Source: Bacteroidetes bacterium HGW-Bacteroidetes-1 (GTDB lineage: Bacteria; Bacteroidota; Bacteroidia; Bacteroidales; F082). From it: DNA of 64,000 nt. Of the stretch, positions 53,625 to 61,986 are shown piece by piece; within the stretch, counting starts at the first letter, position 1, and every line of letters begins with the position of its first letter. Below the pieces are notes generated by a model that did not search any database, was not told the DNA's origin, and saw nothing but the letters and a program-made list of their open reading frames with translations. Made by a program: the position numbers and the translations under genes. The DNA lies in assembly GCA_002842755.1 (NCBI GenBank), contig PHDU01000001.1, forward strand, positions 78,119 to 142,118. The letters run 5' to 3'.

Positions 53625-53801
53625 TAATGGATCCAGAATCAATAAAAACAATCCTCTGCACATCAAAATAAGATTTAGTCAAAAAAGAAATTAATCTAAT
53701 AAATATTTCTCCAATATTTTGATATCCCATTCATTATGTATTAAATTTGTAAATATGTTTTTCTTATAGGGTAATCATTCATTGTATAATTCTCAATTAA
53801 A

Positions 53802-53808
53802 AAGGAGG
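53802..53808 (+). promoter_or_regulatory. Strong Shine-Dalgarno site, unusual for this genome
   Basis: AAGGAGG lies 6 bases before the ATG at 53814. No other gene in the window that I examined has a comparable site. A TATAAT sequence (53785-53790) is upstream. Confidence 0.7.
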
Positions 53809-53813
53809 TTGTA

Positions 53814-54299
53814 ATGTCCACTCAAAGTGAAAATGAACCAATCTGCTGTCCACCCTTTGACCCTAAACAATGGGATGAAAAAATTTTAGAATGGGATAAC
53901 AAAAAATTTATCCAAGACAGCGTTTTTACTTTTTTTTATATGCCTGTAAATTTTGGTCAGGTTATGAAGCGCCTTGACAAGAAAATGACAATCGTCAATG
54001 CAACCTGCCCTGACTATCTCTGCTTATCTGAACATACATCAGCATGGAACATGAATCTATATTTAGCTGTTGACAAAGAAGTACCAAATGAAAAAATCAT
54101 TTCGCTTTCCGGAAAATATTACTGCAAAGTATATGAAGGCGCATTTAACAATACCGGTCGTTGGATTAAAGATTTTCAGAAAATGGCGTCTGAAAAACAA
54201 ATGACCTTAAAAAAAATGTATATGTGGTACACAACTTGTCCTAAGTGCGGGAAAAAATACGGAAAGAATTATATCGTTATTATTTCCGAATTCGTTTAA
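53814..54299 (+). CDS. Conserved hypothetical protein with CPxCG C-terminal motif
   Basis: A 161-residue soluble protein of an uncharacterised but widespread family, recognised by the CCPPFDPKQWDEKILEW N-terminus, the YMPVNFGQVMKRL segment, and the C-terminal CPKCGKKYGKNYIVI. The two cysteine pairs (CC near the N-terminus and CPKC) suggest metal binding or a thiol role. Similar proteins occur in archaea and various bacteria. The strong ribosome-binding site, unlike its neighbours, hints at acquisition from outside the Bacteroidota. Confidence 0.75.
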   Translation: MSTQSENEPICCPPFDPKQWDEKILEWDNKKFIQDSVFTFFYMPVNFGQVMKRLDKKMTIVNATCPDYLCLSEHTSAWNMNLYLAVDKEVPNEKIISLSGKYYCKVYEGAFNNTGRWIKDFQKMASEKQMTLKKMYMWYTTCPKCGKKYGKNYIVIISEFV

Positions 54300-54337
54300 A
54301 ATAAATATTTGATAATAAATCACCTAAACCTAACATT

Positions 54338-54520
54338 ATGAGAAGTGATATTCAAAACAATGCCTCTGGAGGAGCCGTTTATGGTCTTGGTTTTATTGGA
54401 GCGTTAATCTATTTCATCAGCAAGGCAACTAGCCTGTGGATTGGTATTCTTGGCGTATTAAAGGCTATCGTTTGGCCAGCTTATCTTGTTTATGAAGCAT
54501 TAAAACAGCTTGGCGTATAG
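54338..54520 (+). CDS. Small conserved membrane protein, 60 aa
   Basis: A 60-residue protein with two hydrophobic segments: GAVYGLGFIGALIYFIS and LWIGILGVLKAIVWPAYLVYEAL. This pattern matches a widespread family of tiny membrane proteins of unknown function. It is 38 bases after the CPxC gene and 86 before the next small membrane gene, so the three may be co-transcribed. Confidence 0.75.
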   Translation: MRSDIQNNASGGAVYGLGFIGALIYFISKATSLWIGILGVLKAIVWPAYLVYEALKQLGV

Positions 54521-54606
54521 CAGAAAGCTTCGATTGAAATGATTTTGCTTGAGCTGTTCACTTTTTTTTAAAAAAATTATATCGCTATCAGCAAAAATCT
54601 CAAAAC

Positions 54607-55008
54607 ATGAGAACTTCAATTAAAATTGTTCACTGGTTACCCAGAATCATTTGTACTTTGGCAATCCTGTTCGTAAGCATGTTTGCATTGGACTCATTTG
54701 ATCCAGCATTATCTGTGTGGAAACAAATTCTCGCATTTTTAATCCATTTAATTCCATCTTTTGTTTTGGCTGGTTTTCTTATCCTTGCCTGGAAATGGGA
54801 ACTAATAGGTGGCATTGCATTTCTTTTGATCGGACTAGGCTTCACTCCATTCATCTACCTGCACAACTATGCCATGAATCATTCAGTCTGGATGAGCATT
54901 TCAGTTGTTTTAGTGATTAATTTTCCTTTTGTTGTTGTTGGAACACTCTTTATGGTTAGCCACTTTTTGAAAACGAAATTGCAGCTTCAAAATCAAATAC
55001 ATTTCTGA
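54607..55008 (+). CDS. Hypothetical four-helix membrane protein
   Basis: A 133-residue protein with four hydrophobic helices (about 11-27, 42-62, 66-86 and 94-120) and a short basic tail. Small proteins of this type (WLPRIICTLAILFVSMFALDSF start) occur in several phyla as conserved hypotheticals. It is the third of three small plus-strand genes. No function can be assigned. Confidence 0.7.
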   Translation: MRTSIKIVHWLPRIICTLAILFVSMFALDSFDPALSVWKQILAFLIHLIPSFVLAGFLILAWKWELIGGIAFLLIGLGFTPFIYLHNYAMNHSVWMSISVVLVINFPFVVVGTLFMVSHFLKTKLQLQNQIHF

Positions 55009-55113
55009 TATCTGATTCAAAACAAATCAATCATTTCATTGATAAGGGTTTAGAATATATTACACCACTAAGTGGCCTTTTTAGAGCTTCTTTGAATTCC
55101 TAGGGGGAAGGGA

Positions 55114-56760
55114 TCAGTTTTTTGCTTTTGATCTTTCCAACTCCCTGAGGTTATCCATCTTCTTCTTTTCAAGAAAGCTATTGATATCTCCCAAATGCTC
55201 TTTCACCTTTTTATTGCCGAATTCAAAAACTTTACCGGCTAAACCATCCAAAAAGTCGCGATCGTGAGAAACAAGAATCAATGTACCGTCATAATCCTGC
55301 AGAGCACTTTTCAGGATGTCTTTTGTGCGCATGTCGAGATGATTGGTCGGCTCATCCAGAATAAGCAGGTTGACAGGTTCCAGAAGTAGTTTGATCATGG
55401 AAAGCCTGGTTCTTTCACCTCCTGACAATACCTTTACTTTTTTATTCCAGCTGTCGCCACCAAACATAAATGCACCAAGCAAATCTTTTATTTTGGTTCT
55501 TACATCTCCTTTGGCCACATCATCGATAGTTTGAAAAACCGTGATTTCTTCGTCAAGTAGGGAGGCTTCATTTTGAGCAAAATAACCAATCATGGTGTTG
55601 TGACCCACAGCTAGTTTGCCCGTAAAATCAGTTTCTCCCATCAGACATTTTACCATAGTTGACTTTCCTTCACCGTTTTTCCCAACAAAAGCAACCCTCT
55701 CCCCTCTTTCAATGTTAAAAGATACATCTGAAAAAACCAGATGGTTCCCGTATTTCTTGGCCATTTCTTCAATAATCACAGGATAATTTCCTGAACGTGG
55801 AGAAGGAGGAAATTTCAACCGAAGTGTAGAGTTGTCTTCTTCATCCACCTCAACCATTGCTAGCTTCTCCAGCATTCTTACGCGCGACTGAACCTGATTG
55901 GTTTTCGAATAAGTGCCTTTAAATCGTTCAATGAATTCCTGATTGTCATTGATAAATTTCTGTTGTTCATCAAATTGCTTTTGTTGTTGTTCGCGTCTCT
56001 CCTTACGCAATTGAAGATAGGATGAATAGTTTACTTTATAATCATAGATACGTCCCATCGTCACTTCAATGGTGCGGGTGGTAATTCTGTCAACGAAAGC
56101 ACGGTCGTGCGAAATCAGGATAACGGCCTTGGCACCGTTGATCAGAAAATCCTCAAACCATTGGATCGATTCAATATCCATATGATTGGTCGGCTCGTCC
56201 AATAGAATTAAATCAGGTTTTTGCAGCAGTATTTTTGCAAGTTCGATGCGCATACGCCAGCCACCGCTGAATTCGCTGGTCTGTCGTTCAAAATCTTCAC
56301 GAAGAAAACCCAGTCCTAAAAGTATTTTTTCAACCTCAGCATCGAAATTGACTTCTTCAAGCGAGTAAAACTTTTCACTCAACGTTGAAACTCGTTCAAT
56401 TAATTCATAGTATTCAGCTGATTCATAATCCGTTCTGGAAGAAAGTTGTTCATTTAAATATTCAATCTCTCGTTCCATTTCCAACACATGTACAAAAGCC
56501 TGTGAGGCCTCCTCAAAAACAGTCCGGCTGTCATGTGTCAAAAGGTGTTGTGGAAGATAGGCTATCACGGCATCAGCAGGAGCAGAAATCTTTCCACGCG
56601 AAGGCGTTTTGTGGCCGGCAATAATTTTTAATAAGGTTGACTTACCTGCACCATTCTTGCCCATAAGGGCAATTCTATCTTTTTCGTTGATTGCAAATGA
56701 AATATCTTTAAAAAGTGTGGTCCCTCCAAACTCTACTGTTAACCCGTCAACTGAGATCAT
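55114..56760 (-). CDS. ABC-F family ATP-binding protein
   Basis: A 548-residue soluble twin-ATPase without membrane helices. First domain: GKNGAGKSTLLK, FSGGWRMRIELAK, LLDEPTNHMD; second: GKNGEGKSTMVK, LSGGERTRLSMIK, LILDEPTNHLD. Between them lies a charged helical P-site tRNA-interaction motif/linker (QLRKERREQQQKQFDEQ). ABC-F proteins act on ribosomes to relieve stalling; length and lack of long C-terminal extension fit the YbiT/Uup-like housekeeping types rather than a resistance protein. Confidence 0.93.
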   Translation of the reverse strand: MISVDGLTVEFGGTTLFKDISFAINEKDRIALMGKNGAGKSTLLKIIAGHKTPSRGKISAPADAVIAYLPQHLLTHDSRTVFEEASQAFVHVLEMEREIEYLNEQLSSRTDYESAEYYELIERVSTLSEKFYSLEEVNFDAEVEKILLGLGFLREDFERQTSEFSGGWRMRIELAKILLQKPDLILLDEPTNHMDIESIQWFEDFLINGAKAVILISHDRAFVDRITTRTIEVTMGRIYDYKVNYSSYLQLRKERREQQQKQFDEQQKFINDNQEFIERFKGTYSKTNQVQSRVRMLEKLAMVEVDEEDNSTLRLKFPPSPRSGNYPVIIEEMAKKYGNHLVFSDVSFNIERGERVAFVGKNGEGKSTMVKCLMGETDFTGKLAVGHNTMIGYFAQNEASLLDEEITVFQTIDDVAKGDVRTKIKDLLGAFMFGGDSWNKKVKVLSGGERTRLSMIKLLLEPVNLLILDEPTNHLDMRTKDILKSALQDYDGTLILVSHDRDFLDGLAGKVFEFGNKKVKEHLGDINSFLEKKKMDNLRELERSKAKN

Positions 56761-56779
56761 ATCCTTTTTTAATAAGGTG

Positions 56780-56787
56780 CAAAGATA
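56780..56787 (-). promoter_or_regulatory. -7 promoter element of the ABC-F gene
   Basis: TATCTTTG on the minus strand matches TAnnTTTG, ending 19 bases before the ATG at 56760. Confidence 0.55.
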
Positions 56788-56966
56788 CCTAAATTAAAGC
56801 GTTTTCTAATCTATGAACCATAAGTCAGGAAAATATGATCCTATCAACAACATTCTAAAAAAAATTCCCGTGCTGTCAAACCCATTGCTTGAGGAGGCAA
56901 AAATACAGTGCTTTAGTACCAGTAACCTTGCTATATTTCCAAAAAAAACTGACCTTTGCTAAAAAA

Positions 56967-58340
56967 ATGTCTGTGCAGTTCGAGAACCAAAAACGCTTTG
57001 CCATCATTGATGTTGAAACTACGGGTTTAAAGGCTGGTCAGGAAAAAATTACTGAAATAGCCATCATCATGCACGATGGTTATAAAATCATAGAAGAGTT
57101 TAGTACTTTGCTCAATCCGGAAATAAAAATTCCCTATTACATTACGCAGCTTACAGGAATCAATGACCAGATGGTGGCGGGAGCCCCAAAGTTTTATGAA
57201 ATTGCCAGAGAAATTGTTGAGTTAACAGAAAACGCCATCATCGTTGGCCATAATGTTAATTTCGATTATAGTTTTTTGAGAGCAGAGTTCAAAAGTCTTG
57301 GTTACGATTTTCAGCGTAAGACTCTCGACACTATTAAATTAAGTCGAAAACATATTCCAGGCCAACCAAGTTATAGTCTTGGAAAGATTTGCAAAGCGCT
57401 TGGCATTCCCAACAGCGCCAGACACCGTGCAGCGGGTGATGCTATGGCCACGTCCAAACTCTTTGAACTTCTTTTTAAGTTCGATGACGAACCTGAAAAT
57501 ATTTCAATGAAAGGATTAAGTTCGAACCTTAATAAATCGCTCATCGAAAAACTTCCAGAAAAGCATGGCGTATATTATTTTTATGATGCACAGGGCAAAT
57601 TAATTTACATAGGGAAATCTATTAATATAAAAGCCAGGGTTTTACAGCATCTGAGCAACGGTTCAACAAAGAAAGCAGTAGAAATGAAAACTAATATTTC
57701 TGATGTTGACTTTCACCTAACCGGGAATGAACTCATTGCATTGTTACTTGAATCGGATGAGATCAAAAAACAAAAACCTGTTTACAACCGTTCTCAACGA
57801 AGAACGCTTTTCAATTATGGATTGTATCATTTCCAGGATGAGCAAGGCTATATCAGGCTCAAATATGGAAAAACGATTGATGAACTTAACCCTGATTATG
57901 CCTACAGCTCTCAGGCAGAGGCTAAAGAACATTTATTTTTTCTTACTGAAACCTTTCAATTGTGTCAGCGGCTCAATGGACTTTATCCAGGCTCAGGTGC
58001 TTGTTTTCATTTTCATATCGGGCAATGTAAAGGAGCATGCTGCGGAAATGAAAGTCCTGAAGCCTATAATTTCAGGGTAAATGAAGCCCTCGAACGTTAT
58101 CATTTCGAACATGAAAACTTTTACATCTTTGATATGGGCAGAGAAGAAAATGAGCTATCAGTAATTAAAGTCGAGAACAGTGTGTATTGCGGTTTTGGTT
58201 TTGTGCCTCACTCAGAAATAAACAATGATCCAGGCGCAGCCGATGATTTTTTACAAAAGTATCCGGATAACCGTGAGGTTCGGCAAATAATCCGATCTTA
58301 TCTGAAGAGGCATAAAGTGTTAAAAGTTGTGCCTTTCTAA
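56967..58340 (+). CDS. DEDDh exonuclease fused to a GIY-YIG nuclease domain
   Basis: With the ATG at 56967 the protein has 457 residues. The N-terminal half is a DnaQ-type 3'-5' exonuclease: FAIIDVETTGL (Asp15, Glu17), GHNVNFDYSFLRAEF and HRAAGDAMATSKLFELL. The C-terminal half starts with a UvrC/Cho-like GIY-YIG domain (HGVYYFYDAQGKLIYIGKSINIKARVLQHL) and continues into a cysteine-bearing region (CFHFHIGQCKGACCGNE) as in UvrC. An in-frame TTG at 56889 would add 26 residues that match nothing. Such DnaQ-UvrC N-half fusions are seen in Bacteroidota and other phyla and probably act in DNA repair. Confidence 0.9.
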   Translation: MSVQFENQKRFAIIDVETTGLKAGQEKITEIAIIMHDGYKIIEEFSTLLNPEIKIPYYITQLTGINDQMVAGAPKFYEIAREIVELTENAIIVGHNVNFDYSFLRAEFKSLGYDFQRKTLDTIKLSRKHIPGQPSYSLGKICKALGIPNSARHRAAGDAMATSKLFELLFKFDDEPENISMKGLSSNLNKSLIEKLPEKHGVYYFYDAQGKLIYIGKSINIKARVLQHLSNGSTKKAVEMKTNISDVDFHLTGNELIALLLESDEIKKQKPVYNRSQRRTLFNYGLYHFQDEQGYIRLKYGKTIDELNPDYAYSSQAEAKEHLFFLTETFQLCQRLNGLYPGSGACFHFHIGQCKGACCGNESPEAYNFRVNEALERYHFEHENFYIFDMGREENELSVIKVENSVYCGFGFVPHSEINNDPGAADDFLQKYPDNREVRQIIRSYLKRHKVLKVVPF

Positions 58341-58391
58341 AAAAAAATAACCCAAAAATTATCAGCTCAACATCACCGAAACAGCATTTCC

Positions 58392-59306
58392 ATGGAATAT
58401 CAGCAATTAATTGAACGCATTTTTCTCGAAACCAAAAGTTTTGCCGGAAAAGGGAAAGTTGCATCCTACATTCCTGCTCTGGAAAGAATCTCACCAGATA
58501 AATATGGCATCAGCCTGATTAACTTGCAACAGGATCTTTTTGGTGTAGGAGATACTGCAATTCCTTTTTCGATTCAAAGCATCTCAAAAGTTTTCACATT
58601 TACTATCGCCTACAGCCAGCTTGGAGCGGAAATCTGGAAACGCATCGGACGTGAACCGTCCGGAACAGCATTTAATTCTTTGGTGCAACTGGAGTATGAG
58701 CACGGGATTCCACGCAACCCTTTCATTAATGCGGGTTCCATTGTAGTGGCCGACATCCTGATTTCACTTTTTCCTGATCCCAAACAAAAGTTGCTGGAAT
58801 TTGTAAGAACGCTTGCCGGTGATCAAAACATTTATTTTAATGAAGATATAGCATTATCAGAAAAGGAAACGGGTCACCGCAATTATGCACTTGCACATTT
58901 TATGAAAAGCTTTGGAAACATTCATAATCCGGTTGAAAAGGTACTAGACTTTTATTTTCATCAATGTTCACTTGAACTTTGTACAAATGCACTTGCAAAA
59001 AGCTTCCTGTTTTTGGCCAATGAAGGGATAAATCCCCAAAACGAGGAACAAATAATTACCTCAAGTCAAGCAAAAAGACTTAAAGCCCTGATGCTTACTT
59101 CAGGCCTTTACAATGAGTCGGGCGACTTTGCATTTAAGGTTGGAATGCCTGCAAAAAGTGGTGTTGGCGGAGGAATTGTGGCTGTAATACCAAACCTTTT
59201 AAGTATCGTAACCTGGTCACCGCCACTCAATTCCATGGGAAACTCCGTTGTTGGCATCGAAGCTTTGGAACGTTTCACAACCTATACAGGAAAATCAATT
59301 TTTTAG
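58392..59306 (+). CDS. glsA: Glutaminase A
   Basis: Hydrolyses L-glutamine to glutamate and ammonia. The 304-residue serine-dependent glutaminase has the Ser63-x-x-Lys66 catalytic pair in FSIQSISKVFTF, the GREPSGTAFNS and RNPFINAGSI substrate loops, the MKSFGNI and GLYNESGDFAFKVGMPAKSGVGGGI segments. Standard length. It follows the exonuclease by 51 bases and is convergent with tex at 9 bases. Confidence 0.96.
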   Translation: MEYQQLIERIFLETKSFAGKGKVASYIPALERISPDKYGISLINLQQDLFGVGDTAIPFSIQSISKVFTFTIAYSQLGAEIWKRIGREPSGTAFNSLVQLEYEHGIPRNPFINAGSIVVADILISLFPDPKQKLLEFVRTLAGDQNIYFNEDIALSEKETGHRNYALAHFMKSFGNIHNPVEKVLDFYFHQCSLELCTNALAKSFLFLANEGINPQNEEQIITSSQAKRLKALMLTSGLYNESGDFAFKVGMPAKSGVGGGIVAVIPNLLSIVTWSPPLNSMGNSVVGIEALERFTTYTGKSIF

Positions 59307-59315
59307 TTTAAGAAA

Positions 59316-61466
59316 CTAAGGTTTATCTTCTTTTACTTTCATCGTCAGGTTTATTCTGTTGCGCTCCAAATCTACCTGCAATACTTCCACCCTTACTTTT
59401 TGGTTGATTTTCACCACTTCGTTAGGATCACGCACATAACGATTGGCCAATTGACTTAAATGCACAAGCCCGTCCTGATGGACACCAACATCAACAAAAG
59501 CCCCAAAAGCCGTGATATTAGTTACAATGCCATTGAGCACCATTCCTACCTGAAGGTCATTTATAGTACGAATATCCTTTGAAAAAACGAACATCTCAAA
59601 CTTTTGACGCGGGTCATGCCCCGGTTTTTCCAGCTCATTTAAAATATCATTTAAAGTTTCTTTACCGATTTTCTCCGATAGAAAAGATGCCAGATCAATT
59701 TCGTTTTTCAAGTTCTTTCTTCCAATCAAATCTGAAACATCCTGCCCAATACTTTCAGCAATTTTTTCAACCACAGAATAGCTTTCGGGATGTACTGCGC
59801 TGGCGTCCAGAGGATAATCACCTCCGCGAATACGCAAAAATCCCGCACATTGCTCATAGGCCTTATCACCCAAACGATTTACCTTGAGAAGCTCCCTTCT
59901 ATCTCTGAAGCCTCCCGCTTCTTTGCGGTAACGAATAATATTTGCAGCCATCTGAGGTCCAACACCACTAACATAAGAAAGCAACTGTTCGCTGGCAGTA
60001 TTCAGTTCAACTCCCACAGCATTAACGCAACTCTCAACAGTTTGAACCAGACTTTCGTGCAACGCCTTTTGGTCCACATCATGCTGATACTGCCCAACTC
60101 CAATTGATTTTGGATCAATTTTTACAAGCTCAGCCAAAGGATCTGTGAGTCGCCGTCCAATACTCACAGCTCCTCTCACTGTAATATCATAATCCGGAAA
60201 TTCATCCCTTGCCACTTTTGAGGCTGAGTAAACCGAAGCACCACTTTCGTTTACCATCAATGCCATCACATCACTCTCAAAGCGAATACTTTTGATAAAG
60301 TCCTCCGTTTCGCGCCCTGCTGTACCATTACCTACTGCAATCACTTCAATTTTGTAGGCATTAACAAGGTTTTTGATCTTCTGAATGGCTTGCTTCACCT
60401 CATGATTGGGAGGATGAGGATAAATGGTGTCGTTGTGCATCAACTGTCCATGCTGATCAAGAACAACCAGTTTGCAACCGGTTCTGAATCCCGGATCAAT
60501 CGCCAAAACTCTTTTCGGTCCAAGCGGTGGTGCTAACAGTAACTGCCTCAGGTTTTCAACAAAAACTCTAATCGCCACAGCATCAGCCTTCTCCTTATAT
60601 ACTGATCTTATTTCATTTTCCATCGAAGGTTCAAGAAGCCGTTTCCAGGCATCGGCAATCGCCATCTTTACCTGCATCGACGCTTTATTATTTCCTTTCA
60701 GATGTAATCTTTCAATAATTGAAAGCGACTCTTCCGGCTCCACCTTAAGATTTACTTTTAAAAAGCCTTCATTTTCACCTCTAAATAATGCAAGAACCCG
60801 ATGCGAAGGGGCTTTAGCCAATGATTCATTCCATTCGAAATACAACCTGTAGGTTTTGCCTTCCTCCTCTTTTCCTGAAACCACCTTACTAGTTATGACT
60901 GCCGACCTGTGAAATAGTTTTCTAATCCTATCCCTCACCTGACGGTCTTCTGCAATAAATTCGGCAATAATATCCCTCGCACCAGCCAGTGCTTCAGCAA
61001 CACTGGCAACACCCTTTTCAGCAATAACAAAAGTCAGGGCTGTCTTTTCAACATCGATATTACCTTGCACCAAAATCAAACTTGCCAGAGGTTCAAGCCC
61101 TTTTTCTCTTGCAATCATTGCACGTGTTCGTCTTTTTGGCTTATAAGGCAGGTAAATATCTTCCAGCTCCTGCATTGTAATTGCATTAACGACAAGCATT
61201 TTTAATTCTGGCGTTAACTTTTCCTGCTCCTCTAGTGCAGAGAGAATTGCCTCTTTCCGCTTGTCCAAGGCCTGAAGTTGTTGCATCCTCTTTTGCAATG
61301 CGGCAATGACTTCTTCATCCATTGAGCCTGTTTTTTCTTTTCTATAACGTGCAACAAATGGTATGGTCGCTCCATCCGACAAGAGAGACAGCGTGTTGCG
61401 CACATGCTGGTAGTCGAGATTCATTTCTTTTGAAATGCGATGGGCAAAGTCTGCTATTTCGTACAT
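59316..61466 (-). CDS. tex: Tex-like RNA-binding accessory protein
   Basis: A 716-residue soluble protein with the Tex domain order: N-terminal helical region (SLLSDGATIPFVARYRKEKTGSMDE), YqgF/RuvC-like nuclease fold (VLAIDPGFRTGCKLVVLDQHG), helix-hairpin-helix pair (LNTASEQLLSYVSGVGPQMAANI and LKVNRLGDKAYEQCAGFLRI), and a C-terminal S1 domain (about 635-710; GMVLNGIVTNITAFGAFVDVGVHQDGLVH). Tex is linked to transcription and RNA quality control and to toxin gene expression in some pathogens. Secure family call. Confidence 0.95.
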   Translation of the reverse strand: MYEIADFAHRISKEMNLDYQHVRNTLSLLSDGATIPFVARYRKEKTGSMDEEVIAALQKRMQQLQALDKRKEAILSALEEQEKLTPELKMLVVNAITMQELEDIYLPYKPKRRTRAMIAREKGLEPLASLILVQGNIDVEKTALTFVIAEKGVASVAEALAGARDIIAEFIAEDRQVRDRIRKLFHRSAVITSKVVSGKEEEGKTYRLYFEWNESLAKAPSHRVLALFRGENEGFLKVNLKVEPEESLSIIERLHLKGNNKASMQVKMAIADAWKRLLEPSMENEIRSVYKEKADAVAIRVFVENLRQLLLAPPLGPKRVLAIDPGFRTGCKLVVLDQHGQLMHNDTIYPHPPNHEVKQAIQKIKNLVNAYKIEVIAVGNGTAGRETEDFIKSIRFESDVMALMVNESGASVYSASKVARDEFPDYDITVRGAVSIGRRLTDPLAELVKIDPKSIGVGQYQHDVDQKALHESLVQTVESCVNAVGVELNTASEQLLSYVSGVGPQMAANIIRYRKEAGGFRDRRELLKVNRLGDKAYEQCAGFLRIRGGDYPLDASAVHPESYSVVEKIAESIGQDVSDLIGRKNLKNEIDLASFLSEKIGKETLNDILNELEKPGHDPRQKFEMFVFSKDIRTINDLQVGMVLNGIVTNITAFGAFVDVGVHQDGLVHLSQLANRYVRDPNEVVKINQKVRVEVLQVDLERNRINLTMKVKEDKP

Positions 61467-61621
61467 AAATTCAAAATTTTCTAAAAAGCGAATTTAGTCA
61501 GAAATCCCCTTTCTTAATGTATCACTTTGAGATCAATCAATAAAAATAATGCCTTTGTAAAAGATATTCATTGACAAATTTTCCGAATAGATATAAATTT
61601 ACTGCATAAACAGTTTGGAAA

Positions 61622-61640
61622 TGTTAGAATTAATCTAACA
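61622..61640. promoter_or_regulatory. Inverted repeat upstream of the DUF2892 gene, candidate operator
   Basis: TGTTAGA-ATTAA-TCTAACA is a perfect 7-base dyad with a 5-base spacer, 46 bases before the ATG at 61686. Its size suits a dimeric regulator site; no regulator gene is adjacent. Confidence 0.45.
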
Positions 61641-61685
61641 ACCATTTGTTTAATCGCTGAACAAAAATCAAAAATTAACACTATT

Positions 61686-61874
61686 ATGAAGAAAAATGTT
61701 GGAAGTTTTGACCAGATCATTCGCATCGTTCTTGGCTTTGGTATTGGGATTGCAGGCTTAATTTACCAATCATGGTGGGGGCTTATTGGCATTATTCCGA
61801 TTGCCACTGCATTGATCAATTTTTGTCCGCTATACGCCTTGTTTGGGTTAAGCACATCTAAAAAAGTGAAATAA
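61686..61874 (+). CDS. DUF2892 (YgaP-type) small membrane protein
   Basis: A 62-residue protein starting MKKNVGSFDQIIRIVLGFGIGI and containing two hydrophobic segments ending FCPLYALFGLST. This is DUF2892, the membrane anchor found alone or fused to rhodanese domains (YgaP). The conserved FCPLY cysteine may carry or accept sulfur. Single gene between divergent tex and convergent FadL genes. Confidence 0.92.
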   Translation: MKKNVGSFDQIIRIVLGFGIGIAGLIYQSWWGLIGIIPIATALINFCPLYALFGLSTSKKVK

Positions 61875-61935
61875 TTTGACTCACCCTAAGCTTTTGTGGA
61901 CTGCTGAATTGTATCTACCTTGTTTATAATTCAAA

Positions 61936-61971
61936 AAAAAAGGACCGAAGAAATTATCGGTCCTTTTTTTA
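61936..61971. terminator. Bidirectional intrinsic terminator
   Basis: AGGACCGA (61941-61948) pairs with TCGGTCCT (61957-61964) around an 8-base loop, flanked by A8 and T7 runs. It sits between the convergent DUF2892 and FadL-family genes. Confidence 0.88.
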
Positions 61972-61986
61972 AAATTTAGTTTTTAA

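Noticed and set aside
53512..53730. A 72-codon minus-strand ORF in the gene-free gap
   Set aside because: It runs through the repeat element, has no start signal and no recognisable sequence; chance reading is likelier.
53785..53790. TATAAT as proof of a sigma70-type promoter
   Set aside because: The hexamer is common in AT-rich DNA and no TTGACA-like partner is at the right distance; kept only as a minor hint.
55055..55070. CCACTAAGTGG dyad as a terminator between the small membrane gene and ABC-F
   Set aside because: The loop would be a single base and cannot form; no proper T-run stem was found.
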